DNA of 64,000 nucleotides from Pomphorhynchus laevis (Eukaryota > Acanthocephala > Palaeacanthocephala > Echinorhynchida > Pomphorhynchidae). Below the pieces are notes generated by a model. The model was not told where the DNA came from and made no database searches. It saw nothing but the letters and a program-made list of their open reading frames with translations. This document shows, one piece after another, positions 35,820-48,146 of this stretch. Location: the NCBI GenBank assembly GCA_012934845.2, contig WNNJ02003270.1, positions 1 through 64,000 of the forward strand. The letters are read 5' to 3'. A program made the translations under genes and the position numbers. The stretch's first letter is position 1. Every line of letters starts with the position of its first letter.

Positions 35820-36965
35820 TTATACCTATATGTACTTTAATTTCTACGCAGTAGATTGGTTTTCATCTTGTCTATCTGACCGTTCTTTCAGTGTTCATTC
35901 AGTTTCTTTTGTCTTTCAACCGTCTTCTCTCGCACACGGTGTTCCTCAAGGTCCCGTTTTTTTCGTTCTTTTGTTCCTTCTTCTCGGTGATATCTGTTCA
36001 ATAACCAAAACACAAGCTTGATGTTATGCAACATGCTGATGACATTCTCCTCTACTCTTATCTACCCTCCTCTCAAATCCATAATATTGCATCCACTTTC
36101 TTCGCTTGCCTCTTATCCGTTTCCCAGCACCTTTATTCGCTTCACCTATCACTCAATCCTGCAAAGTCTAAAATCATATAGATAATTCCCTTTAACCTCA
36201 GCATTACTCCTTCTACCTCATAGATAAGGCCCTCACATATATGAGGGCATAACCTCCTCAGATATGTGTGCAACCAATCTTCCTGTCGTTAATGATATCG
36301 TATTCCTTGGTTCCACTTTGACAACCATCTTTTTCTCAAGCCTATTTTTTCGATAAAATCCGTTCCTCGTTTATGCTATTACGTGGTATTCGCCGTATTC
36401 GTAGGTTGATCGATTTTCGCTTCTATCCTTCCTTTTTATCCGCCCTTTTATTTTCTCAACCAATTATTACCTCAGTTTATTCTCGAACTCTCCAAAAACT
36501 TCTCCATCATCTCTAACATATTGTAAACTCAGCAGTTAGCGTTCGCCTACGTCTCCGCTGTTTTGACCACATATCTCAACATATTTTCAATCTATCCTGG
36601 CTTCTCACAATTAGTCATCGTGTCCAGTTTTGTTTGATTATCCTGACCCATCGTGTACTACATCGCAAATACTTCCTCATACTTACATCTTCCATATCTC
36701 AACGAATCTCGTCCTGCTTCGTTATCCTTAAGATTATATCATTCCCTTCTCCTCTACACTCAAAATTATTCGACAAATTACCGAATCCGTTCATTTTCTG
36801 TTGTTGTTCCTGTTGCTTGGAATTCGATCTCTTCGTACATCCGCTCGACTTCCTTGTTCATACTATTCAAAATTCGTCTCTAATTATTTTTTATCAGTTT
36901 AATCATTTTCTTTATTCTTGGTGGGCTTGTAAGATCGCCGTTGGCACGCATTTGCCACTCAAAAT
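35820..36965 (+). mobile_element. Diverged LINE-A/B relative, 5'-truncated, broken
   Basis: Plus strand: RT block AVDWFSSCLSDRSFSV and HGVPQGPVF (35844-36000), a QHADDILLYSY box just after 36025, SLNPAKSKI near 36150 and C-terminal coding (YLNESRPASLSLR near 36690, VPVAWNSISSYIRST near 36810). The 3' end reads GATCGCCGTTGGCACGCATTTGCCAC at 36930-36955. It is more diverged from LINE-A and LINE-B than these are from each other, so it is an older copy or a third subfamily. Many frame breaks. Confidence 0.8.
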
Positions 36966-38945
36966 AATCTTTTTCAAATATGGTCAACAGCCTTTGCAAA
37001 CAATTTCGTTATCTTTGTGGTCCAGCAATCTGATCATCAGTAATCTTACTCAAATAATCAATATAACGTTTTCACTTGTTATGCAACTTTGAAAGCCTTT
37101 CAGAATGTTTATTACTTAACGAGTCAAAGTCTCCACTTAAAAAAATCGGATTTGTTTTAGATTATCCAATTGAGAAACGAAAGCATATTGATGCTTTTAT
37201 ATTTTAAAACCGAATTTAAGCTTTAATTTCCATCCCGATCTCTCAACGCTGAGACGATAACAGGGACGAACCCACAGTCTTCGATTCTGCTTACTTCTTA
37301 CATATACTTTGATGCTTTCTTTTCTAATGATACTGCATTACTTGTGTAGATGTTCCTCGGCACATGACTGAGCGAAATGATTGTATTTTGACACATTCAT
37401 AAGTGTCCGCTAAAGTCGGGTATTATATGACACCTACAAGAAATGTCCAAACAGGCGTTAGAATCACGGAAAGTCGTGTTTATTTTAAATTATACACTTT
37501 CAGGTATAGTTAGTAAACTTGGTTCTTTATTAATCCATTCCCAAATATGAAGAATACTTTATCACTTTCTTCGAGACATACTTCAAATCAGTAAGAAATT
37601 ATTTGGGTATAGAGAAATGCGCTCTATGATTGAGGAGAAAAGGCAGAAATCGACTGTAATGCTTGAATGAGTTATTGAAAAAATAGCTCTGTAATTTTTA
37701 ACGGTTTTTGTTTTTCCTCTGGGTGCGAAATAGCTGTAAATACACAGCTTCTCTATAAAATTCGTTTAGCTTGCTCTTTACAATAATTGCATTCGTATTC
37801 TTGAGGCTATTCTAATATATCTGGTTGTTCTAAAATGTGTTTTTGAATATCCCAATCACCGAAAACAGCAATCGACTGGAGATTTGAACATTTTTGTAGC
37901 TCCGTTCCTCTTATCTCTGAAGCCAGCACTCTTGTGAAATATCTACTTTAGTTGCATTTTGGTAGATGAAAAAGGTTTAAACTCCAACTTACCACCTTTT
38001 CGAAATAGTTTCTAAGCGTTGAAATCATCTTTTTATAATAAATAATTGATGTCCTTAGCTACAGCATTATGTGAATTGACGATTTGGCACTATATTGGTT
38101 TATCAAAAAGCTTGACAATTAAGATATGGTTTCATCGCTTTTGGCCATTTATAACTTTTGCATTTTGCTCCAGGTACAACACGTGCAACATCGTTTCATA
38201 GTTGTAGGGTTTCATCCTACCATCGCTATTGTGAATTACCCCAAACATTATGTTTATGATATTGCATAGATTGTATATTCAAGTGTAATCAGTTAATTGT
38301 AAATTCAGAAAGCTAAGTTCAGTTGTAGTTTATGTATTAATTTAACTAAAGATTTTTTAAATAACAAGTTTTTTAATTAAAATGATAATATAATAACAAA
38401 ACATTCAAACACGTTTCAAATAGTTCCTATTACGGCATCATGATGTAATTAAAAACATTTAATAAATTACTGAGGTTATGTAGATAATTCAATTGATCTA
38501 TAAAGTAAATATGCGATCGATTAAAACAAAGCTATATCATTTTTATAGAGCAAAGATCTACGAGTGAGGATAAAATACACCACCGCATTCGCAATATTAA
38601 AATATTGTATTGGTAATTTTGAAATCTAATATTTATTGTATTCTTTTGAACATAATGCAAGGAATGTTTAAAAAGTAATTCATAGTATTATTTTAAGCAG
38701 TACCTATTTTCCAACTATTGTCCTATATATATTGTAATATACAACATTTAGCCTAGAAAATTGTTCAATTATAAATTAAATTATAAATTGTTCAATTATA
38801 TTATAAATTGTTCAATCAACTTATAAATTAGTTCAATAAACTTATTAATTGTTCAATTATATTGGTTATATTAGTAATATATAACCAATGTATTATATAT
38901 TATTAATCAACTATATTAGTTCAATCAACTTATAAATTGTTCAAT
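36966..38945. other. About 2 kb without an assignable gene
   Basis: The part 37350-37990 has scattered minus-strand stretches that look coding (GDWDIQKHILEQPDILE at about 37870-37800), which suggests a decayed element; I do not recognise the family. The part 38600-38945 is very AT-rich with repeated TATAAATTGTTCAATTATA units. Confidence 0.4.
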
Positions 38946-38949
38946 TATA

Positions 38950-39790
38950 TTGCATATATTAAATCAGCTAACTAAGTCTACGTATTTAATATAATTATAA
39001 AATAAACAAAACATAATAATGCTAAATCAAAATTTAATAATTAAATAATAAAATTAATAATTGTTTTTAGATTTTCTATAATTTAAATCAAGTTAAAAAA
39101 AATGAAATTTAAAATAAACGTCATTTTTATGAATTGACTAATAAATAACAGACGTTGTATCAGAATAAGAATTAGAGGTCATCAGGAGGAACTGCTATGC
39201 TATCAGGTTTCGGCCCCTAACTCCTCTACCCAACATAGCAGCGGGGCCAAATACATGCTAATGATGTATTTCCTCTGAAATAACTATCTAGTATCTTATT
39301 CTAATGCAAAGTATATTATTTATTATCCATCCATAAAAATTTGGCCACTTAAGAGTTTAAATTTATTCTTTATATTATTGTGTTGATTTATATATTTTAC
39401 TATTTTCTGCTTGATGTTATTTTTATAGTAACCTAGTTTAAAATATGTATCTATTAAATTATTTAAATGATTTTGAAGAAAGCCAATATCATTACATATT
39501 GTTGCAATTCTTAAAATTTCATTATTTAATGTATTATATTTTATATTATATGGTATGCATGAATGCTCATGCAAAAATATGTTTATTGTAAATTTAAATA
39601 TGTCATCTTTACGATATAAATTAATAGTAGTTTTAGTTAATGTTAATTTAATGTTCATATCTAGATATACACCTTCTTTATCATTAATATTGGTTTTGTT
39701 AAGAATAAGGCTTTCTGGATAAATGTGCTCACTAATTGAATACACATAATTGCATACATTACTAATTGCATACATTCCGAATTTTAAATT
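38950..39790 (-). mobile_element. Penelope-like element: RT end and terminal region
   Basis: Minus strand. It starts (39775) in the late RT domain and runs through a terminal non-coding region, with blocks AGAGGTCATCAGGAGG, GTTTCGGCCCCTAA and GGGGCCAAATACATGC, to the CTAAGTCTACGTATTT edge near 38970. The same terminal region is repeated at 13.2-13.8, 49.9-50.2, 53.3-53.7 and 55.4-55.7 kb, so it is a Penelope-like terminal repeat. Confidence 0.75.
39323..39775 (-). pseudogene. Penelope-like RT, post-catalytic part (150 codons)
   Basis: Contains the family strand YLDMNIKLTLTKTTINLYRKDD, then FKFTINIFLHEHSCIPYNI and LGYYKNNIKQKIVKYINQH. This matches the conserved part after the YADD box in Penelope-like RTs (YLDL..I, YDKRDDF, NFP, SNIP patterns). 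The upstream RT and the GIY-YIG part are missing here. Confidence 0.72.
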
Positions 39791-40340
39791 TGTTTTGTTT
39801 ATACATTACATGGAAATTGATTATTTAAATTACGTATTAATAAATAATCTATTTCCACTTAATGTACAAATACATAATTTAATTAATAATTAATTATTAT
39901 TAAATAAATGAACAAATTTATCCAGGTAGTCTTAAAGTTTGGCAACTGATTCTAAACATTTTCTATGATTTATATCTGGGCACATGGTTAAACTCCACTA
40001 TCAGATATAAATCGTTTATGGATTACTCTCATTCATTTCAAGAAGGACAGATTTTATTATTTTAATATTATGACTTTATTTATTTTTCAGATCTGAACAT
40101 ACAATTCGGTACAGTTTAGTTATGATTTATATTAATGCATGTTGTTGATTTATATTAATGCATCTGACATGCAACTAAATCACCAAAATATGAATATGAT
40201 CGGGAGGATTCCGAAGGATGACTGGCAACGGTCGCTTTTTATTTTTTTGATACCTACAATGAATGCATTTCCCTTTTTAGTTGATCATTTTTAGATAAGG
40301 TAGGTACTTATATTGTAAAGAGGCATACTAAAAAATATTT

Positions 40341-40425
40341 TTTTTCGTGACAAATGCGTGCTGGTGCACGCTTACATGACCAAAACAAAAAATCTTAATC
40401 ATGCGTCGAGGAGGTGGGTACGGTA
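40341..40425 (-). mobile_element. Short LINE-A 3' end
   Basis: CGTGACAAATGCGTGCTGGTGCACGCTTACATGACC and the following CATGCGTCGAGGAGGTG match, in reverse, the 3' tail of LINE-A. About 85 bp; strongly 5'-truncated. Confidence 0.75.
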
Positions 40426-40639
40426 TAAAAAGTCATTTAAATAATTCTATATTTTAAACTAAGTTGCTATAGAAATATAACCAAACAAAACATTGTAAAA
40501 TATTTTACTTATTTATACTTACAACAGCAGTGGGGAGTCAAATCTCATAAAACCAGTTCGTATAGACAAAAAAGGGAGAAAGCTTAAAAAATAATCTGTG
40601 TTGAATATTCATACTATAATTTGACGTTTATTTGTTATT

Positions 40640-41700
40640 TCAACGATTCAGCAGATAATCTATTCCATACAGGAATAACCCGTGCAGTCAAAATCGTTCA
40701 CCGATTTTTAGCAAAATGACGACGTCGCAGCATAAAAGCGTGACCACGAAATCTTTTGTCAATACGCATTTCGAACAAGCATTTCAAGGAATCATCTGGA
40801 TTATGCATTGATTTCCATACCAATATCGAGTCGTTTAGAGCTCTGGCAGATAACAGTGAGTGCATATTAAACTGCCTAAAGCGCTCTTCATATTTAAAAT
40901 TTTTCAATTAATAAATTCTTTAGAAGCTTGTCGTAAAATCTGTTCCATTCGTAGCTCTGCACTTCTAGTCGTAGGAAATGAAACTGGGAACAGTAATTGA
41001 TTACACTCGAACACAGGGCCGCAAATAAAACTGAACATCTAAATCTTTAATCTACAAAAACATTTGTTTATCCTACCGAAAATGCAATTTGCTTTAGCGC
41101 AAGTATACTCTCTATTCTTGTGAGTGCTGAAATTATCCGATACAATGATCCCCAAATCTTTACGATGATCCCCAAATCTTTAAATTCATTAACAGTTGGA
41201 ATAAATTGATTGTTCAGGACATACTAATTAGCTACGAACTTTTTACCAATATGAATATAGGCACATTTTTAATATCAATAATTATATAGCATTTCGTCGC
41301 CACGTATGTAGGATATTGAGATCAGTCTGTAGAATTTCACGATCGTAGTCATTAGCAATACATATGTAAAGTTTCAAATCACGCATATATCAAAGCTTTG
41401 GAGTTCAATACAGCAGGAAGCTTGTTCACGTACAAATTGAGCAAAATCAATCCTAAAATCGACCATAAGGGGAAGTCCGGTATGTATTCAAAATTATTCA
41501 AACATAACTTATTGACTCGAACATCGCAAATTCTGCCGTTTAGGTATGATACAATTTAATTGATTATCAGATGATCAAAACGATATTTGATTACTTTGTC
41601 GATGAGGGCGTGATGATTAATTGTGTCAAGCCAACGCGAGAATTCTACAAAAATCACATCCGTATCAAGACCAATGTTCGAAGCACTCGTCTAATTATCT
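40640..41700 (-). mobile_element. LINE-C fragment: RT and C-terminal domain, broken
   Basis: Minus strand. From high to low coordinates: SVLGLILFNLY-like RT box B near 41440, KDLGIIVSDNF (about 41170), ERFRQFNMHSLLSARALN (about 40880), LVWKSMHN, then RIDKRFRGHAFMLRRR (about 40720). These are the standard blocks of CR1/Jockey-like RT proteins of the lineage also seen at 28.56 kb. The stretch 40698-40907 is open (69 codons). Multiple frame breaks; the 5' part is missing. Confidence 0.75.
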
Positions 41701-42299
41701 AAATTTGAACATGTTAATCATAAAAATGTATAAATAATCAAAGTATTATAAAAAATAAATTTAACTCTCAAGTGCAAAAATATATGGATGGAAAGTCAGT
41801 ATTATATAGTCTGTTAGAATATTACTCTAGCTTATGCGAAGCAAATTAAATCAAGATGTACATTTATTATAATTTATAGCCAACAACGATATTGCTGAGA
41901 CTGTTAAAAATGTATATTATGAAAGCAGTTTTTTCAAACGCAGTTTATATTTATTGGTCTTCCGTGCATTAATGTGATATGCGGGTGTTAGAAGAATAAA
42001 TCCGAATGTAATCTACGACCAAGAGAATGTTATTAAGGAGTCTACTAAATTGAATTCATTTTTGAGATTTAAAAACAACAAAATATTTAAGTAAATGTGT
42101 TATTATTTTTTCGTATGGCCCGCTAAGTATTTTGTTCGCTTATCAAAAGAGAAAAATAACCACCCCATATCGTAATATAAAAAATATGTGATATACCCCT
42201 AATTTTTTGTTCCCCATGCGGCCTGCGAGATTGTTTGAACAATTTAGAAAGAATTGAAGATATTTTAGTCATCCATTTCCTCTAAGTTAGCAAATTTTA
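41701..42299. other. Unassigned AT-rich stretch
   Basis: No gene recognised on either strand. Confidence 0.45.
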
Positions 42300-42841
42300 A
42301 TTTATAGGAACTAAGGAAAACCAAAGACCAAAGGATTATTCAATATTTCAATGGCGACTATCATAATAAGGAAAACATTTTACATTTTTGTACATTAAAA
42401 TAATATAAACATGTATTTATATGTTGTGTCTCGCTACAAAACGGATAACATTAGGAAAAAATGAAAACAAAAGAAAGCGACCAAACAGTAAAAACATCAC
42501 ATAAGAAGCAAAACAGAACATTAACATTATCACCCATAAGAACATAAATATCAAAATAAAACAGTAAAACACAAAATTATAGCAATTAGATAATAAAATT
42601 GACCATTAAAGTTAAAAAACAATAAAATTGTTCAACACAAAATCTAGAATGCAAAAAGTCAAAAACAGAAAGACATTAATTATATGTCAACTTAAGATTA
42701 TAATTCGGTTTATTGTTAGCCATTATCGAATGAACAATTGCATACACGAGCGAGTATCATCATTTGGTCGGCTTCATAAATTATCCTCGTGTGAATTCTT
42801 TAATCCTATACGCAGCACTGTACACTACAATCAGCGTAGGT

Positions 42842-42888
42842 GGACCTCATCAGCAGTGAGCCTACGCCTACCTTTCGTGTTTCGGTCC
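42842..42888 (-). ncRNA. 47-nt hammerhead-like module (left arm)
   Basis: The exact reverse complement of the module at 43058-43104, so it reads GGACC-GAAAC ... CTGATGA-GGTCC on the minus strand. See that entry. Confidence 0.45.
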
Positions 42889-43057
42889 TTTAATGATCTG
42901 CTGAAATTTTCCTCTGCTGCCTTTCTGTAAAAACAATCGATACAGTTTGTGAGAAAAACATTTCCACTTGTGCAAACTGTACGTTGTATTTTCTCACAAA
43001 CTGTATCGATTGTTTTTACAGAAAGGCAGCAGAGGAAAATTTCAGCAGATAATTAAA

Positions 43058-43104
43058 GGACCGAAACACGAAAGGTAGGCGTAGGCTCACTGCTGATGAG
43101 GTCC
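43058..43104 (+). ncRNA. 47-nt hammerhead-like module (right arm)
   Basis: GGACC directly followed by GAAAC (43058-43067) and CTGATGA directly followed by GGTCC (43093-43104). GGACC and GGTCC can pair, placing the two boxes as in helix II of a hammerhead ribozyme. The SINE modules at 15228-15274 and 15392-15438 have the same length and box order. Penelope-like elements are known to carry hammerhead ribozymes. Helices I and III are not convincing here, so the call is only hammerhead-like. Confidence 0.45.
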
Positions 43105-43617
43105 ACCTACGCTGATTGTAGTGTACAGTGCTGCATCTAGGATTAAAGAATTCACACGAGGATAATTTATGAAGCCGACAAAATGATTAGCCATTATGTT
43201 AGACTCACGAGCCATGAAAAATTCTTTTTCCATTATACGTGATAAATAATTGATTTCGTAAGACAACACAGTAGCGTTCCGAAAACCGGCTGTATGATTA
43301 AGTGATGTACAATGCTGAGCAAAAACACTGGATACAGTTCCTTTTTGTAGATTATATACGTGATGTTTGATTCTTTTGGATAAACATTGTCCAGTGTGGC
43401 TAATATAGACACAGTTACAATCCGAGCAAGGTATTGAATGAACAATTAACTCTGTACTAGATAAATGTTTAGCCCTTAATAAGGTATGCAGTTTAGGTAA
43501 TTTTCTATTAAAAATGCAAACTTTATTTGTATTGTCATTCATCACATTCTTAGAGATAATATTGTATAATATATGATGTAATCTGTTTTTTATGTAAGGA
43601 ATGCCTAAATAATTCAC
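43087..43617 (-). pseudogene. GIY-YIG endonuclease of a Penelope-like element
   Basis: A 176-codon frame. The N-terminal part KVCIFNRKLPKLHTLLRAKH precedes a Cys pair (IPCSDCNCVYISHTGQ), where C.NCVYISHTGQ stands at the GIY...YIG position, then LSKRIKHHVYNLQKG (Arg and helix), an HCTSLNHTAGF motif and an MEKEFFMARE helix (catalytic Glu expected). The GIY is changed to CVY and YIG to YIS, which is common in this group. The C-terminal residues run into the palindrome arm. In complete elements this domain follows the RT; here the RT is absent. Confidence 0.72.
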
Positions 43618-43715
43618 CCTTTTCTCAGGACCAACTATTGCAATATTTCAATGGCAGTTGCCATTGAAATATTGAAAAATCTCTTGGTGTTTAATTTTCC
43701 TTTGTTCCTATAAAT

Positions 43716-45345
43716 TACATAATTTAGAAAGGATTTAAAGTAAGAATCATCTGTGCTAATGAAAACATGCTACATTATCATAAAAAGGTAATTTATAACG
43801 GGGTTTCATATTAATCTAATCGTAATTATAACCTAAACACTGATCATTAATTGTTTAATGCCTTTGAAACATAGAATGAGAAACATGTTAATACCAAATT
43901 ACTGAAAGACTGATATGTTCATTTTTTCTGCCTCGAAATGATCAGAAGACTGTAATGTTTATTGATCTGTAATTGGATGGAATTTTTGATATGCATACAA
44001 TGGTATCATCCTCAGTGTATTGTAATAAATTATATATTATTACAATCTTGGATTAAAGTTGACTGATGAAAATATATCTGGTTATGAAGATGATATCACA
44101 ACAAATATGGAAAATGGTGATTTTTGAGCAATAAATGTCGTTATAGTTGGATATGGCTAGTTTAAATATTGAAATGTGCTGTATTGCATTTCATTAAAAT
44201 ATAATTGGACACATTTTATTATTCGTTGTATAAATTGTACTTGAACGAAATAGTAATTTTATTATTGCGTAACGAAAAAAACTTTTTTATTTCAATAGCT
44301 GATGTCTCCATGAATAAAATCTTCCTCCAGATTTTGCAGCAGTTATCGAAATATTAAAGCTCATTTATATTTTGTTTCAAAATAAAAAATTTCTTGATAT
44401 TTTTTTTGTCAATTTGAGTTAAAAAAGCTGAGATAAACATTTGAGTTATCAGAAAAACAAAAATCAATATGTTAAAATTATGAGTATTTTGTTTTCAACT
44501 TTTATATTTACAGAATGACGTGTTGCCCATTGAGTCAGTTTTAAAACAGTCAAGATTGAAGCAGCTAAGATTATTGCAATTTAACGGCAAAGCAGCCTTT
44601 TGCTAACTTATTGTAACTTGATAATTAGGGAATACTTAGTTTCGGCCATTAAATAAGCTTCTTACACAATATCCTATAGAGACAACAAGCATTTTGAATT
44701 TCTTTGGATACTCAAAAGATTACATCCTATTATATCGTAAACTTCTTATTTGCTTTTAAATTGATTATATTGTCTTGTGATATCAAAACAAATGTTCAAC
44801 TTACTCACAACAGTAGTCCTGCCGTTAATTTAAGTTTTTTACACACTCGTACTGAATTCGAGTATTAGCATTTTATCGTTGACTATGGTTATATTCTATT
44901 TTTGCATGAAACTTTACATATTAATTACATTAATGGAAACTTTACTAATCATTACTTACACAATATTCGAGTTAATAACGGGTTGCTAATGATTTTGTCT
45001 TTATTCTGCGTTTTATTTTTCCATAAAAATCAAAGAATTAATTGTTTGATTGGAATATTCTAACCAAAAAATAATAATATTAATATAATATTATATATTA
45101 ATATTCAATTGATATTCTAATCAATTGAATATTACATATTCAATTGGAATATGTAATAATATCATTGCATTAACGTTATGTTATTTTATTTTATCCCAAA
45201 AATGAAAAACGTAATTTAAACGTTTTAGTATTTCTAACTACTCGTTTCGACTTTGCATTACTGGTACATATTTATATTAAAGGTCTTGACTTAATTGGCA
45301 GTCGACCACAAACATCAGAAAGCAAAAGAAAAGAATAATAATTTA
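43716..45345. other. AT-rich intergenic, nothing recognised
   Basis: No ORF with family resemblance. An AT-only inverted repeat occurs near 45070-45150 (ATATTAATATAATATTA and CAATTGATATTC/GAATATCAATTG-like strings). Confidence 0.5.
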
Positions 45346-45349
45346 TTTA

Positions 45350-48120
45350 AAGTGGCAAATGCGTGCCAACTGCATGCTTACAAGTCCACTAACTAAAAAG
45401 CACATCAAACGTCATATAGATAAATTTCTTAAATTGTTTAAATGAGACCGGATTTGGCGTTTGAAACACGGCATTGAGGTTTATTGGCGTATATGAATGG
45501 GCAGGTGATTCAATGAGAGAGGAGCAGGCACAAGAAAGGATCGGAATACAAAAAAAATTGAGTAATGTGGTACACGTGAAAGAAGGGAATTACAGGAACG
45601 CAAGGAACAGTAAGCAGGCAGAGAATATTCGAGAAAAGAAAGGTTGAGAAAGGAAGGGGTATGAAAAGTTAAAAGGCGGAAAGCAATGAGAAGAAGACGA
45701 ATTTGAACACGAGAATAAATGGTAGACAAATCGAGATAAGCAAGATGGTGACATGTATGATCAAAACGACGAAGACGGAGGAGAATCCGGACGGTGGCGT
45801 TGACGATGCGTTGTAGTTGAAGAAGATAGGATTTAGGTGAGTTGGAAAATAAACTAAGATAGTAATTAAGTCTTGAGAAAAAGAGAGAAGATATGAGATT
45901 CATACAAGAAGAGAAATCGATGAATCCACGAATTTGACGGACGTTGCGAAGAATCAAGTTAGAGGAGCGTACTTGATCTCGAACGAAAGGTTTAAATGAA
46001 AGTTAATTGTCAAAATAGAAGCCTAAGGCAATGAGAATATCAACGATAGGAAGAATTGTAAAAATTAATGATACACAGTTAGGATCTGAGCTGAGGCATC
46101 GAAGTAGGATCCACATAATTTTGGATTTATCAGGGTTCAGAGAAATGAAAAGAGAAGAAATATGATTGGAAATTAGGTCAATATTGTTGGAAGCAAAAAC
46201 ACTAAGATTATGAATATGATAAACATGTGCATGATTATAGATGAGAATGCCATCAGCATATGGCATATTATGGAATTTAAATGTATGAGAAATCGAAGAC
46301 AAATCACAGAAATTAAAAAGTAAAGCAAAGAGCCTAATATGGAACATTGTAGAACACATAACGAAATGAAATAGGGATGGAATAGCGAAGAGTTAGAACA
46401 TACACCATAGTGTATGGTTTGGTAGATATTAATAAAACCAAACTACAGCGGGTAAAGAGAACCATAGTGTATGGTTTGGTAGATATTAATAAAACCAAAC
46501 TACAGTGGGTAAAGAGAATCTATAATCATGACTAAGGCGATGGAGAATAATCGAGTGATCGACGATGTCAAAAGCAGACGATAGATCAAGAGAAACTATG
46601 ACACTACATAATTTTTGATCGCGCGTGATGAGTAAGTCGTTATAAACTTTAAGACATGCAATGTCAGTAGGATGATTAGAGCGAAAAACAGCTTGGAATG
46701 TAGGAAACAAGTTGGACGAAAATTGATATGCATTAACTTGATTGTGAACAAGACGCTCAAGGAGTTTGGAGAGGGTTGGGAGAAATGAGATAGAACGGTA
46801 CGAATGTGGTAGTGAGGTCTGATATTATTGGTTTAGTGGATTTGTTTAAACGGATCCAAAATACATCAGTGATATTATTGAAGAGAGATGGAATATAATC
46901 AGGAAGAATGGTCGCTAGGATAGACCTGAAAGCAAATACATCATCGTCGAGGCGAGATTGTGGAGAAGCAGATTCGAGAAGCTTTAAGTTAGATATGATA
47001 GCACAGCGATCGCGCGAAGGAAAACGATTACGTGGATGTGGTGGACGAACAGAGCTGTTAGGAGTAGAGGCAGAAGAGCAGATAGAAGTGGTAATGAAAT
47101 GGGTGCTCGATGGAGATTGAAGATAAGTTGGATCATGTGTGACAGAAGTGGAGTGTTGAATCGGTTGATCGGAGATGTTACGGGAAATGGTTTTGACGGA
47201 AGAATGTAAATTATTGATAAGTGATACGGGGGAGGTAGAGTAAGGAGTACGTAAAGCGGAGAAAGAAGTATGATACTTATTTAGATAGAAGAGGAATAGG
47301 AAGGAGGAGGTACGAGATTAACAGCTTTACCGTCATCATTTACACGGGCCTGGTAATTTTCAGCATTTGATTCAGGAATACCACTGAATAACACATTATA
47401 GGAACGGTCAGATCTAAGTCGATTATAATTGAGAGGTGTATAGTTTGATGCAACGTTTTGAGATTTGGTATTTATAAGTATGCATCGGTCCTTGTCTCTA
47501 GTTGGAGTTTGGTTGCCTAATGAAACGCATTGAAATTTAATATCCAGCAATAAAGATCGCGCCTTGTCGTTTTTGATTGATTGAGATTGATAGTCATTAA
47601 CATTATCACATTCATTACTACAACGGAAGAGCGTAGGTACAACTGTATCTAAGCAGACACAAGTGCATCTGCAGACAAATCACGAGACTGGTTGTTTTGT
47701 ATTAAATGCGCCAATACAGGTGCAATCACATTTTTCGATATAGATGCATTGGTTGACCGATCCTTTGAGTTAACGTTGAATAGTGATGTTAATTTAGCAG
47801 CTGTGCAGAAACCACATAAAAACGACATCGTTTTAATGTTACTTCTCGAATACTCAGGGACATTCAAAATTGTCCGTGTTTCATAATCCGCTGAGTCACA
47901 ACCAATTTCAAGAGTAACAAAATCATGTTTTTGTTTGATTACAGATTTTGGCTCAATGTCGTGTGCTGCTTTAACGTAAATGGTATTATTCTTTTGCCTA
48001 GGCATTGTTAATTCATTCGTTGATGAATATCGTTCGTCGATGAATATATTTCGTCGATAATTCGGTTGTTTCGATTGTGTGTTTAAGCTGTTTTTTATAT
48101 TGTATGTTATTTTATCTCTC
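45350..48120 (-). mobile_element. LINE-B copy with ORF1 but without endonuclease (internal deletion), broken
   Basis: Minus strand. ORF1 (about 48120-46835): MPRQKNN start near 48003, CGFC, a Cys-rich CRCTCVC stretch near 47660, then RSYNVLFSGIPES at about 47420. The RT follows directly from about 46815 (LPTLSKLLERL), so the whole endonuclease and linker are missing. RT blocks: SLDLSSAFDIVDHS (about 46590), a changed Y-A-D box (PYADGILIY, about 46250), KSKIMWIL (about 46120), SRLNYYLSLFSNSPKS, then LPIHIRQ (45481). The 3' tail is at 45352-45385. A 58-bp tandem duplication sits at 46404-46519. Many frame breaks. Confidence 0.85.
46404..46519. repeat. Tandem duplication of 58 bp inside LINE-B
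   Basis: CCATAGTGTATGGTTTGGTA...GGGTAAAGAGAA occurs twice head to tail with one C/T difference (CAGCGGG versus CAGTGGG). Confidence 0.85.
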
Positions 48121-48146
48121 AAATGTTTGCAGTTATATTCTTGCTT

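Larger units (their letters stand above)
42300..43715 (-). mobile_element. Penelope-like element remnant with inverted terminal parts
   Basis: The outer ends are inverted repeats: 42302-42355 (TATAGGAACTAAGG, then CAATATTTCAATGGC) against 43630-43715. An inner long palindrome has arms of about 198 bp (42760-42957 and 42989-43187) around a 31-bp spacer. The GIY-YIG endonuclease reading frame (43617-43087, minus) runs into the right arm. Terminal repeats in inverted orientation are known for Penelope-type elements. No RT domain is left. Confidence 0.72.

Noticed and set aside
37350-37990. Minus-strand coding-like stretches (GDWDIQKHIL), considered as a decayed transposase or integrase gene
   Set aside because: No diagnostic motif was recognised; left as unassigned.
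42842-43104. Canonical, active hammerhead ribozymes in the palindrome arms
   Set aside because: Box II layout fits, but helices I and III cannot be drawn convincingly, so only a hammerhead-like call is kept.
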